Positions 43,792 to 54,000 of a DNA stretch of 64,000 bases are shown here, one piece after another. Below the pieces are notes generated by a model, which made no database searches, was not told where the DNA came from, and worked only from the letters and a program-made list of their open reading frames with translations. Each line of letters begins with the position of its first letter. Positions within the stretch are counted from its first letter, which is position 1. The stretch covers positions 1-64,000 of the forward strand of contig CAWDMN010000030.1 of assembly GCA_963803155.1 (NCBI GenBank). Reading direction: 5' to 3'. The DNA is from CAWDMN01 sp963803155. GTDB lineage: Bacteria > Acidobacteriota > Terriglobia > Versatilivoradales > Versatilivoraceae. The position numbers and the translations under genes were made by a program.

Positions 43792-46125
43792 CTATTTTTT
43801 GGTTGGAGAACGGCGAACTGCTGCTTCCAGCCCGTCATCGGGACCGGACGCCAGCAGGATTACGCTGGCTTTCCCATGCCGTGACAGGATGATTTTGAGA
43901 GTATCCCCGTTCCTTTCCGGCTTCGTGGTGAGTGTATCGCCCAAATCGATGGAAGATATATATATCTTGTTTAACCTGTCAGCATCCGGAAGCCGGCAGA
44001 TCACTTGCAGATTACGGTCAAAGCCCTCCGCCTGGCGCAGAGAACGCCAGGCAGATACGACGGTGACCATAACGCTGCCATCTTTTAGCCGAAAAATGTT
44101 CCCATCGGTGTAACGGGGCAGTTCTAAAGCTCTCGGATGGTAAATCCACTGTTTGCCCCTGAACCGTTCGATGAAGGGACGGTATGCTTCGGCCAGCTTT
44201 TCATTGAGGGCAAGCTGGGTGGAAGATAAAGAGTTCCCTTTCTCATCCCGCCTGCTCAAATCCGAATAAAAAAGGCCATAGCGGAGGCAAGTCAGCAGCA
44301 ACCTTTCTGCATGCATGCCCGATTGGCCATCAAAAACCATGACATGGCGGTTTAGCCCGAGGTAACTCTGCGCCGCAATCCAGGCTGGGTTATCCTCGTT
44401 AGGGGCGTCCTCTTTGGCCATGATGCCATCCAAGCCCTTGCAACTGCGGACAGTCACCGGCTTATTCGCCGTCACGCACATCTTATGGCCGCGCAAAAGG
44501 GGGCGGATGTATTCCTCCATCAGGCGCTGATACATGAATTCCGGATAGTAGGCCGGCTTGTTATTGACCATGGTGATCCCGTCGTCATGGGCAAAATCAA
44601 ACAGGTAACCGCGCCCATAGACATCCCAAAAGAATCCAGCCGACTCGGGATACGCTTCAACCATTTGCTTCGCCTGACGGATGACATGACCGCCAAACGG
44701 TGAACCGGGATCCGCATTCATCAACCAGCAGGCGCGCTTGTCGGGATATCTTTCCGCCCTGAAAGCACCCAAGGGCTCTCCGCCTTCGTCCTTGGCAATG
44801 CTTTCCGGAAATTCCTTTTCGGCGTACCAGCTTTCAGCCTCCGTGGTGTTGTAGTAGAGGAAAGTGCCGATGCCGAAATCCCTGTTCCTGCGGGTGTGGG
44901 CGGCAATTTTCTCCCGCGTCAAGGTCGCGCCCTCGAGCGGATGGGATTCACATGTCCAATTGCGCAGATCCAAAGAAGGGATCATCAAACCGTACCAGGG
45001 AAAGTGTCCGTGCAACTCCTCCCACCTGGCTCCGCGCTGGCGGCGTCCGGCCAAGATGCGGCGCAGCTCAGATTCCTGGAAGGAATCTTTGGTCAACTCA
45101 TAGCCTAGAGTGAACACCCCGTCCCAGGGATCGAAATCCGGTGATGGATCGAAATATTCGCGATATTTGGAATAAAACCATCCCAAGGCGGGACGCCAAT
45201 CGGCCGGATGCGCGGAAATCAGCAGACCGGTTTCTATCTCTTTCTTTTCGCGCAAACCGAGGTACTCTTGGCTGACCTGGAAGTAGGGCCGCTCGCGGGA
45301 AGGATAGCTGCGGGAATTCCAGTGAAAATCCGCTCCTGCTCCGGTGTTGTTCATGAATCGGGTCCGAACCGTGGGGATCTCGAGGGGACAACTGAGAGCA
45401 AGCGCCCGCTCCCTTTCCTGAGAATAGAAAACCATCATCGGGATGCAGGTCCTCCAACGCCCTTCCCCCACTGGGCCGGAGGTGGATTGCCCATATTCAA
45501 TGGCAAAAGGAAGGTAAGGCTTGTCGGAAAAAGGGGCATCGGAAATTGGAGCCCAACCGTTAAAATTCCCCAAGGGAAGCGGCATATACTGGATGACACG
45601 AACATTCCTCGGTGCGCCGGCCGTCTTCATGAGCTTCACATCCCAGCGCACATGGTCCGCGAAAATCCGGAACGATTCCTTCACCAAAAAATCGGCGTCG
45701 GGAAACTTCTTCTGAAAAGAGGCGGATATCGTCCCGGCAGATTCCTCGACCCGCCAGTTCTCTACCGTGGCATTGTCCGAGAGGTCTGAAAACTCTTGCC
45801 CCTTTAACTCATCAAAAAGGGTCACACCGCCCCTTCGATGACCGATCGGGAAACTCTTGGTCAAAGTAGCATCGTCATCGCTGAAAGGGCTGACGGTCTG
45901 GTTACAATAATCTTCGCGGCTGATTCGATCCAGCAACCGATCCAGCGTCCCATGGGCCATGTCGATCCCGATTTCGAGCAGACCGTTCCCGCCCACCCAC
46001 AATCCCCCTTCCTGGCGGGAATAAAGGCCCGGCTCACTTTCCGCCGCCCATAGAGGCATTCCGACGCCGCAAAAACCAAGCGATGCTGCCACGATTAGGG
46101 GATATAAGAATCTGTTCATTTTCAT
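43792..46125 (-). CDS. secreted glycoside-hydrolase-like protein
   Basis: 777 residues, ATG at 46125 with AAGAGG six bases upstream and a signal peptide (FLYPLIVAASLGFCGVGMPLWA). About 30-330 form a beta-sandwich, as in the N-terminal domain of alpha-galactosidase-like enzymes. About 340-680 look like a TIM barrel (GTFLYYNTTEAESWYAEKEF; AGFFWDVYGRGYLFDFAHDDG; VTANKPVTVRSCKGLDGIMA), with the acidic residues FFWDVYG a possible catalytic site. The C-terminus is a small beta domain. It resembles uncharacterised proteins annotated DUF6259, but this is not certain. It belongs to the GntR-bounded carbohydrate cluster. Confidence 0.7.
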   Translation of the reverse strand: MKMNRFLYPLIVAASLGFCGVGMPLWAAESEPGLYSRQEGGLWVGGNGLLEIGIDMAHGTLDRLLDRISREDYCNQTVSPFSDDDATLTKSFPIGHRRGGVTLFDELKGQEFSDLSDNATVENWRVEESAGTISASFQKKFPDADFLVKESFRIFADHVRWDVKLMKTAGAPRNVRVIQYMPLPLGNFNGWAPISDAPFSDKPYLPFAIEYGQSTSGPVGEGRWRTCIPMMVFYSQERERALALSCPLEIPTVRTRFMNNTGAGADFHWNSRSYPSRERPYFQVSQEYLGLREKKEIETGLLISAHPADWRPALGWFYSKYREYFDPSPDFDPWDGVFTLGYELTKDSFQESELRRILAGRRQRGARWEELHGHFPWYGLMIPSLDLRNWTCESHPLEGATLTREKIAAHTRRNRDFGIGTFLYYNTTEAESWYAEKEFPESIAKDEGGEPLGAFRAERYPDKRACWLMNADPGSPFGGHVIRQAKQMVEAYPESAGFFWDVYGRGYLFDFAHDDGITMVNNKPAYYPEFMYQRLMEEYIRPLLRGHKMCVTANKPVTVRSCKGLDGIMAKEDAPNEDNPAWIAAQSYLGLNRHVMVFDGQSGMHAERLLLTCLRYGLFYSDLSRRDEKGNSLSSTQLALNEKLAEAYRPFIERFRGKQWIYHPRALELPRYTDGNIFRLKDGSVMVTVVSAWRSLRQAEGFDRNLQVICRLPDADRLNKIYISSIDLGDTLTTKPERNGDTLKIILSRHGKASVILLASGPDDGLEAAVRRSPTKK

Positions 46126-46365
46126 TTCCAACCTCTTCCAGTGGGGCAGGCATACGGCCTGCTAAGTGCGGGAACTCTGGCCTCGACGCCGGGCTAATCG
46201 CTCGTTGACACTTCGCGCTTTTGGCCTGGCAATACCGAGCAACCAGGCAAAGCGAAAAAGCACAAAGCGGAAGCGAGTGATCAGGGTAGGGGCACAGTAT
46301 CCTGCGCTCAAATTTCCTTGGACTCCGATCCGTGGGGAATCTTGAGGAAAGTTCGTCCCTATAAA
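46126..46365. other. intergenic region with short repeats
   Basis: Contains the 24-base sequence 46199-46222, exact reverse complement of 9332-9355, and AAGCGAGTGATCAGGG (46271-46286), also at 23130-23145. It is flanked by GCAGGC/GCCTGC inverted repeats. No gene. Confidence 0.5.
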
Positions 46366-48813
46366 CTATTCCCAGCGAAGCGCGGTCATGGGATCAAGCC
46401 GGCAGGCACGCCTGGCTGGAATCCAGGCCGAGCCAATTGTGAGAATGAACACAATCAGCAGGGTCAATCCGCACGACCAGGGGTCCCAGGCACTGACCCC
46501 AAAAAATAGGTGTTCCGCCGCCCTCGCTGCGAGAAAGGCAAGCGGTAATCCGCAAAACACCCCTATTGCTGCTATTTTTGCGGTTTCCCCCAGAACCATG
46601 GCACGAATAACCCCCGGCTTGGCCCCCAATGCCAGGCGGATTCCCAACTCGCGGCGCCTTTTTTCCACCGAATAGGAAATGATCCCATAGATGCCGGTGG
46701 CAACCAGGACAAGAGCAAGGAATCCAAAAACGAGATTTAACCGGGACAATGTCAGCTCGGTGCGCAGGCTGTTGTTGATGTTCGCATCCAATGTTGTCAC
46801 CCGATCTATGTCCAACATCGGATCAACTTCTCGGCAGAGCTGCCTCAGCGACTTGATCAAAACGGCAGGAGGGATTGCCGTCCGGAGGGTCCAATAGAGA
46901 GCCACGCCACTATTGGGGCTGAGCAGAGGATACACGGTAGGGTGGGAGATTTCGCGGAGATTGCTCCATTTGGTGTCTTTCACAATCCCCACTACCTCCA
47001 GCGAATCCGCCGGATCAAATCGAGTCCCAAAGGACAGGAATTTTCCCAGCGGGTTTTGGCTAGGAAAGAGCAAGCGGACGGCGGACTGGTCAAGAATCAC
47101 CACACGGGGCGAGGGGCTGACGTCTTGATCCAGATAAGTCCTGCCCTGCAGCAGCCGGATTCCGCAGGCTTCAAAATAGCCGGGTGTAACGTAATTCAGA
47201 CGCGTCTCAATACTGTTCTCGCCAGTTTGGTTCGAACTCGAGGCGCGGTTGGTCTGAGTGCTGTGCTCAAGCCCGGCATGGGAGGATATGCCTGCCGAAA
47301 TGATTCCCGGCAAACCGTGCGTCTTTTCCCCCAGCGGTCCGGCAATTCTCATCAGACGTTTGAATCCATCCATGTTGTAATCGAGGGAGAAGTTGGCCAC
47401 TAGCACATGGTCCGATTGGTAGCCGGAATCGACGGACTTGAGATGGTTGACCGTCCGCCAGAAAAGTACGGCGCCAGAAAGTAAAATCATGGAAAATCCC
47501 ATTTGGAGGACTAGCAGCAGTTTTCCAAGACGTTGACGTTCCGGCCCGGAGCTGCTCCCGAAGGAATTCGCCTTCAACGCGTTGCCCGGTTGGATTTGAG
47601 AGATTCGCAGGGCCGGGACTAGCCCCACCAGAAGGGTTGTCAAAAAGACGAAACCCGTGCAAAAACCGAGTAGCCTCCAGTCCAGGCTTCCCACCAGATG
47701 AATTGGATCTCCAGGGTCGGAAACCATCGCCACCAGGATTTTGCGCCCGAAAAGGGAGAGAGGAAGAGCGATCAATGCGCCTGGAAGGGCAAGCAACAGG
47801 CATTCGGTCAGGACCTGCCGGACAAGGCGAACCCGCCCGGCTCCCAGAGCCACGCGTACGCACATTTCCTTCTGGCGGGTAGAAGCCCGAGCCAGAAGGA
47901 GATTGGCCAGGTTCCCGCAGCCGATGACCAGCAAGAGGCCCACTACCCCCATCAGGACCATCAGCGGCTCAGAAAAAGATTCCTGCAAATAGTTCATTCC
48001 CTGGATTCCGCTGAGCACCCTCAGACGGTGTCTGGAGCCGGGAGGCACCGCTCGGCCATGGCGGGCCTGGGAAGCGACAAATGAACTTTGTAACGCCTCT
48101 TCCGCCGTTTGGCGAGTCAGTGATGGAACCAGACGTCCCAGCGCCGTCAACCAGTGGTTGCCTGGCTCCTCCAGCCATAGGAATCCGGGGGACAATAACG
48201 GCTGCAAGTGCATAGGGAGGAAAATGTCGGGAGATTTTCCCAACACATCCCCCGAAAATTTTTTGGGCGTCACACCCACCACGGTCATGTCGATCTTGTT
48301 TATCGTGATCAGCGAGCCTAGTACCGCGGGATCCCGCTGAAAAACTCTCCCCCAGAATCCATCGCTTATGACACACACAGGCTCACGATTGTCAGCATGA
48401 AAGAATCGTCCCTTGGCTGGGGAAAGTCCCAGCACATCAAAATAATTGGGGGTGACCAGCTGGCCGAGAAACCTCCCGGCCAAATCCCCCGCACCCGTCC
48501 TCACTTGCAGCGACGGAAGTTCTCCGGAGGCACAGAGCGATTCAAATACGTCACTTCGTTGAGCGATGTCAGCGAACAACGGGTAGCTGAGAGACCTCTG
48601 GTCGTCAGGACCGGCATCATGGCGAAGCAAGACCAATTTTTCAGGCTGCCTGACGGGAAGCGGCTTCCATAACACTGCGTCCAACACGGATAGGACGGCC
48701 GTGTTGGCGCCGATGCAGAGGGAGAGAGAGAGAAGAGCCGCCGCCAAGAACCCCCGGTTGCGGGAGAGCATCCTGACGCCATAGCGAAGATCTTGAATGA
48801 ATTCAAATCTCAT
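46366..48813 (-). CDS. ADOP-type ABC permease (MacB/FtsX), no ATPase
   Basis: 815-residue permease starting MRFEFIQDLRYGVRML, the typical opening of acidobacterial duplicated orphan permeases (ADOP). TM helix about 22-45 (AAALLSLSLCIGANTAVLSV), MacB-like periplasmic core, TM helices near 285-430 (FtsX domain 1 with GCGNLANLLLARASTRQKEM), second periplasmic domain and the terminal FtsX domain ending in IPARRACRLDPMTALRWE. No ATP-binding subunit is adjacent, as usual for this class. The substrate is unknown; such proteins are abundant in Acidobacteriota and often in secreted-enzyme clusters. Confidence 0.9.
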   Translation of the reverse strand: MRFEFIQDLRYGVRMLSRNRGFLAAALLSLSLCIGANTAVLSVLDAVLWKPLPVRQPEKLVLLRHDAGPDDQRSLSYPLFADIAQRSDVFESLCASGELPSLQVRTGAGDLAGRFLGQLVTPNYFDVLGLSPAKGRFFHADNREPVCVISDGFWGRVFQRDPAVLGSLITINKIDMTVVGVTPKKFSGDVLGKSPDIFLPMHLQPLLSPGFLWLEEPGNHWLTALGRLVPSLTRQTAEEALQSSFVASQARHGRAVPPGSRHRLRVLSGIQGMNYLQESFSEPLMVLMGVVGLLLVIGCGNLANLLLARASTRQKEMCVRVALGAGRVRLVRQVLTECLLLALPGALIALPLSLFGRKILVAMVSDPGDPIHLVGSLDWRLLGFCTGFVFLTTLLVGLVPALRISQIQPGNALKANSFGSSSGPERQRLGKLLLVLQMGFSMILLSGAVLFWRTVNHLKSVDSGYQSDHVLVANFSLDYNMDGFKRLMRIAGPLGEKTHGLPGIISAGISSHAGLEHSTQTNRASSSNQTGENSIETRLNYVTPGYFEACGIRLLQGRTYLDQDVSPSPRVVILDQSAVRLLFPSQNPLGKFLSFGTRFDPADSLEVVGIVKDTKWSNLREISHPTVYPLLSPNSGVALYWTLRTAIPPAVLIKSLRQLCREVDPMLDIDRVTTLDANINNSLRTELTLSRLNLVFGFLALVLVATGIYGIISYSVEKRRRELGIRLALGAKPGVIRAMVLGETAKIAAIGVFCGLPLAFLAARAAEHLFFGVSAWDPWSCGLTLLIVFILTIGSAWIPARRACRLDPMTALRWE

Positions 48814-48912
48814 TTTCCACCCCTTGGCCGATTTTGGGAGAAGACCGCATTCGTTGGAATTCCCAAAGTCTTGATACGCATTCCTCTCCAAAAATGTTCA
48901 TCCCAGTTGTTG

Positions 48913-50790
48913 TTATTTTCCACTGCTCAGCCAGCCGTACAGCCTCCGGTGCAGCGCCGCATAATCGATCTTTTCTCCTAATAACCCTTCGTCCCCCAAC
49001 TGAATCAACTCCTCGGATTGGTGCCGCCCATTTTTTTCCAAGAGGCGGAGGTACTCGTAATCCTGGAGCCCCCGGCGCATGGCTTTCATGCGAATGGAAG
49101 CAATGGGCCCGTCATAGCCAAATTTTGAGCCGGGATAAACCAGCAGGGAAAATCCCTTGTATCGTCCGCCAGCATTAGTGTAAGGATCCGTGGGTGCAGC
49201 GTCGGTATCCCAATCGCCCCAATCGGTGGCATTCCAAAAACAGATTCCGTCCGTCGGAAACTTGTACCCCAGCCATCCCCAGCGAACCGACCCGATTAGG
49301 GGTTCTGCCACCACCGGCGTGCCGCTGTAAAAGTAGAGGGTTTTGCCCTGGGCTTTCAGCTTGCGCACTTCGGGAAGGTTGGCCCAAAAATGGGTGGAAT
49401 TGATATTCCAAAGATCGACCAGGGGACCTAATGCTTCAACCGCCGTGCGGCTGGTATCGTGCGGGAGATTGCAGCCCGGATAATTTTCGCAATGAAAATG
49501 GCCAATATCCATCCGGAAGGCAACTTTGACGGGATCAGCGGCGGGGAAAGACTCTTTGAGGATTTTGCCCAGGTAGGTAAGCGCATCTAAATCCGATGGC
49601 CGGGTGGGCTCATCCAGATTCCAGGGGAAAAAGTTGTACCCTTCCTTATGATTGTAATAGATCTCGTAGAGGGGCTTGGTCCAGCTTTTTTCCGCCAGAT
49701 GACGGCGGAAGGCTTCGCTGATGCGCAAATGCTCGGTGCGATAATCCGGTTTTTGCCAGTTGCGCATGTCAGAAGGCCACATCAAGTTGTAGGGAAGGAA
49801 AAAATGGGCAACGGGCTGGCCACGACGCGGCAAATCCTGAAAGGCCTCTCCAGACAATAACGGCCCAAAACGCGCATCCCAAGCTGTCCAATCGGCCACC
49901 CGTACCCCGTCGCCCACCCCCGCCAGATCGGGCTTCATGCCCTTGGGGATGCTGCCGTCGTGGTTATAAGGGACAATGGCAAAAGTCATGCGGTGGGCAT
50001 GAGCCTGGCGGAAGAATTCTCTTTCGATGGCACGATAACGGGGACTATCGAGAACCACATCGGGCCATCCCCGCTCTATATTGAGGAAACCATAATTCAT
50101 CAAATCCACGTCGATGCCCAATTGGTCGGGAAGCGTAAAATCTCCCACTTCCAGCTCCACTTGCAGGATCGCTTGCTTGTTGGTGTTGCGATGGAGAACC
50201 ATGATTTGGCCGCGGTAAGTGTCGGGCGGCAATTCGTGAGGAACATAAAGATCCACCCAAAACGCTTGGACTTTCTGTTGACCTGCCAGGGGACCCGTGG
50301 GATCCGGCAACTCCAGAGGGGTCGCCCCGGCGATCTCCAGGGGAACGAGCGCATCGGGGTACCAATTCCCATCAATTTCGAGGTAGAGCTGTTTGAACAG
50401 GTTTACCTGCCGATCCGCGCTGATTCTTTCTCTTGAACCAAACAGGTCCGTGGCATTCAGGAAGATCTTGTGCAGGTCCTCTTTCCCTTTTTCCAGCACA
50501 ATTTGGAAAGAGACAAACTCGTTGCGGCCAGCCAAAAGCTTCACCGTGCCGGTGGACGCATCCCATACACTATTCTTCTGCCGATAGGCGCGCTGGCTGG
50601 GGTGGTCGCCTCGGTAAACCTCAATCCCCTCGGACAGAAGGGCACCCGTGACGGGATGGACTTTGTCCGTGTCGTCCAAGGCCCAAACAACCGCATCCTT
50701 GGGAGGATTCTCCGGTTCAGCCCAAAGTGAGCGGCCCAGGCCGGTCATAAGAAATACCAGAGCGTAAAAGATAACCATTGTTTTTTTCAT
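48913..50790 (-). CDS. secreted DUF4091-type glycoside-hydrolase-like protein
   Basis: 625 residues, ATG at 50790 with AAGGA upstream and a signal peptide (MVIFYALVFLMTGLGRSLWA). N-terminal beta-sandwich domains (about 50-240, FVSFQIVLEK; PPDTYRGQIMVL), a TIM-barrel-like centre (MTFAIVPYNHDG; EIYYNHKEGYNFFPWNLDEP) and the C-terminal motif GLQDYEYLRLLEKNG that is diagnostic of DUF4091. Proteins of this type occur with polysaccharide-degrading enzymes; the substrate is unknown. It lies between the TonB receptor and ADOP genes on the same strand. Confidence 0.82.
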   Translation of the reverse strand: MKKTMVIFYALVFLMTGLGRSLWAEPENPPKDAVVWALDDTDKVHPVTGALLSEGIEVYRGDHPSQRAYRQKNSVWDASTGTVKLLAGRNEFVSFQIVLEKGKEDLHKIFLNATDLFGSRERISADRQVNLFKQLYLEIDGNWYPDALVPLEIAGATPLELPDPTGPLAGQQKVQAFWVDLYVPHELPPDTYRGQIMVLHRNTNKQAILQVELEVGDFTLPDQLGIDVDLMNYGFLNIERGWPDVVLDSPRYRAIEREFFRQAHAHRMTFAIVPYNHDGSIPKGMKPDLAGVGDGVRVADWTAWDARFGPLLSGEAFQDLPRRGQPVAHFFLPYNLMWPSDMRNWQKPDYRTEHLRISEAFRRHLAEKSWTKPLYEIYYNHKEGYNFFPWNLDEPTRPSDLDALTYLGKILKESFPAADPVKVAFRMDIGHFHCENYPGCNLPHDTSRTAVEALGPLVDLWNINSTHFWANLPEVRKLKAQGKTLYFYSGTPVVAEPLIGSVRWGWLGYKFPTDGICFWNATDWGDWDTDAAPTDPYTNAGGRYKGFSLLVYPGSKFGYDGPIASIRMKAMRRGLQDYEYLRLLEKNGRHQSEELIQLGDEGLLGEKIDYAALHRRLYGWLSSGK

Positions 50791-50830
50791 GATATCCTTC
50801 CCAAGAATCATCCGATCCACCATAAAAATC

Positions 50831-50884
50831 GGAGGGTGGCGTAATGTCGATGCATCTTACTACTTCGGCAAGACGCCACCCTCC
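50831..50884. repeat. perfect 12-bp inverted repeat
   Basis: GGAGGGTGGCGT (50831-50842) and ACGCCACCCTCC (50873-50884) pair perfectly around a 30-base loop, in the leader upstream of the DUF4091 gene. It could be a regulatory hairpin or a repeat. Confidence 0.6.
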
Positions 50885-50995
50885 AGCTCCGTTGGAAGGA
50901 GTCATGAGGAACGGATTGTTACGCTAAATTGAGCCAGCACTGGCAAATCATTTCGATCCGACTTCACTGAGGCAAAAGATCTCGCCATTGGATTT

Positions 50996-51028
50996 CCGCG
51001 TCCAACCGCCTCATTGGGTTGGACGCGG
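50996..51028 (-). terminator. 12-bp hairpin after the TonB receptor gene
   Basis: CCGCGTCCAACC (50996-51007) pairs perfectly with GGTTGGACGCGG (51017-51028), 9-base loop, 10 bases after the receptor stop. No strong T tract; it may end or attenuate the transcript before the downstream DUF4091 gene. Confidence 0.55.
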
Positions 51029-51037
51029 ACTCTCCAT

Positions 51038-54000
51038 CTAAAAGTTGAGACGCAACGAGAACTGAATTGTCCTGGGTTCGTTCCACTGTTCGCCCAAGTT
51101 TACTAAACCAGTCTTGAGATCAGGAATCTTATTGTTCGGATGGTTGAAGAGGTTGAAGAAATCGGCCGCAAAACGAATACCTACCGACTCTTTAATCCGG
51201 AAATTCTTGGCGATCGAGAAATCCGTCAACCAGCTCTTGGGCCCCTCAATAAAGTTGCGCGGCATGGAATTGTAAACATCATAGATCACTTGGGTCGTTG
51301 TTCCATCTTTGAGCGTCACTGGAACAAAATTGGTTCCATCGGAAGACAATTTCCCGATGGCGGGTTGATAGTTTTGCATCCCGGGAATCCCCGTCGTGTC
51401 GAAGACTCCTTTGAAATAGAGGAGCTGATTTTGGCCGCCATAGTTAATCACTTTTCTCTGATCGCTGCTGAGGCGGGGATCACCCTTAAGCCAATAGCTG
51501 CTATCGTAAGCATACCAATCATTCCATGGATATCCATCGGTGGTAGGATTCAGCCAGCTGCCGGTTCGGAAAGAACCAATGCTCGCTAGTTGCCAGCCGC
51601 CCAGAATTTTGTTCAGGGCGCCGGATCCCTTCCTCCCGAAGGGCAGGTCATACACGACATTCCAGCGCATCTGATGTTTGGGAACGGCAGCAACATTGTA
51701 ATAGACCAAGCGGAGAAGTTGGTCGATTGACCCGCCCCCGGGGACAATTTGCGGGGAGGGGATTACCTGGCCCGGCTGACTGGAATAGCCATCGCCATCC
51801 GTGGTGCTCAGACTGCGGGAAAAGACGTAGTACCACTGGAATGCGAGCCCCTTGTTGTATTGCCGCTCGAAGTTGATTTGGAACGAATTGCTATTGGAAT
51901 AACCATTGTGTGTCCGTAGCGGCAAATACTGCCAGAAGGGGTTGGGGGCCAATTGGCGGGCATCGGGGGGGGCCATCCCTGTGCTAGTGGCATAAAGGTA
52001 TTTGGATTGCGGACTGTTCAGGACCTGGGTTTGATCCAGGTTGCTCCCATGATTCCCAATGTAGCTGAGGCGGAGGCTGGTCATGGGCAAGATTTCCCGT
52101 TCAAGGGTAAGGTTCCATTCTTGAGCCTGGTTGTTGCGCCATTGTTTATCCCAGGGGACAAAAGAGAAAGGCGGCGAAGTACTCTGTGGATTATTAATAT
52201 TCACGGGATTGGGATCGTCCACGCTGACCCCGGGCACATAAGGGGAACGCCAGTCGAACAGGCCGTCCGTGGCTCCGTTAAAGTAGTAAATCTCGTTTTG
52301 GTAGCTTAGTTTCAAGGGGACATTAGAGGCAGACTCACCCAGCAGTTGGGCCAGCGGCGCGGACCAGAAATACATCCCGTAGCCACCCCGGAGCACAGTC
52401 TTGTCGCTCAATTTATAGGCAGCCCCCAAACGAGGCCCGAAATTCTTTTTGTCCCCCAGCAACAGATTGTCGGGGAAACCGGCTTTGTCGGCCGTGGTCC
52501 AAGTGAGCCCGCCCTTGGCAAAAGACTCCAACAAAGAGGGGGGGAGCCCCATCGACTCCATCGGATGACCGGCAGGGGTCACTATGGAGCGGGTGGTTTG
52601 GAAATTGGCGGCGTCAATGTTCAAGAACCTCCCCTGAGCTTCCTGGTAAGGGGTCCAATAGTCATAACGCAAGCCATAGTTCAAGGTGAGACGCGGAGTT
52701 ACTTTCCAGCTGTCCTGGGCATAAAAGCCGTATTCCTTTTGGCGGAGATACATGAAGGGTCGGTTATATTTAACGGCAAAATATTCGCCATAACCAAGCA
52801 GCATGGAAGCCATTCCAGATCCTGTATAATCCACGGCCGCTTGCCGGACTGGATCATACAATCCTGTGTACCCTTGGCCAAAACCATAACGACCTTGGCC
52901 TTGTTGCGAATCCCAGGTATTATTGCGCTCGTCCCGCACCCTGACGCCGAACTTGAAGTCATGTTTGTTCCTGGTGAAAGTCAGGTTGTCATCCAGAGTA
53001 ATGTTGTTGAGGTACTGGGGGGTCCGGTTCTCGCTATCCCAAATATAACGGGCACCCCAATCTTTGGCCGTGAGTGTTGGCCAACCGCTAATCCCCAAAG
53101 GATTGGCCACTCCCAGCCTTTCCGCAAAATCAACATTATCTTGGCCGCCGCCTCGCTGGCTGTTGGAGCGCTGGCCTGCCAGCAGCAGTTCATTCAATAA
53201 AGTGGGAGTAAAAATGTGTGTAAAGGTAATCGCCCCGCTGTAGATTTTGTTCAAGGTGCGTTGGGTGTTGTAGGAGAGGTCCGGAGCCTGAGGCGCGCCA
53301 AAAAAACCGACAGAGTCTGAATTACTAACAGACAATCGGCCCGAGATCAGGTTCTTGTCTGAAAAACGATGATCGAGCTTAGTAATAAACGCATTCTGGT
53401 TGTAATATTCCGGCACGGCGCCAATCCAGTTATTTCCTATCAAAGGGCTGACCGAATTGGTGGGCCGAGGGGTATGGTCCTTTAGATATGAAAACATCCC
53501 GGAGCGTTGGCGGTCCGCCGGGATGATGTTGTTGGGGAAAGGCTGGCGAACTCCATTGGCATCGGTGGTAGCCGGATCATAAATGACAATAGGATGTCCT
53601 TGCCCGTCAACGAGACCCGAAAAGTCTCCATTCCACATGGCCTCGGTCGGAACAACAGAGCCATAGGTCGAGCCCGTGCGCCGGCGTTGTCCCTCATAGG
53701 AGAAGAACCAGAACGTCTTGTCCTTCCCGTTAAAAAGCTTGGGAATCAGAAGCGGACCGCCGGCGGTCGCGCCAAATTCGTTGCGCAGGAGCCGGGCCGG
53801 TTTTTCCCCATCACTGCGGGCGCGTGCTCTCAAACCGCCCCCATTGTTGCGATGAGTCTCAAAAATGCTTCCATGCAGGGTGTTGGTGCCACTGCGAGTC
53901 ACAATCGAGACAGTGTTCGGCTTCTGATATTGCGCGGAGGAGGTGTTGTCCACCTTGAATTCCTGGATGGTGTCCAATCCGGGACGGATGCGGCTGATGG

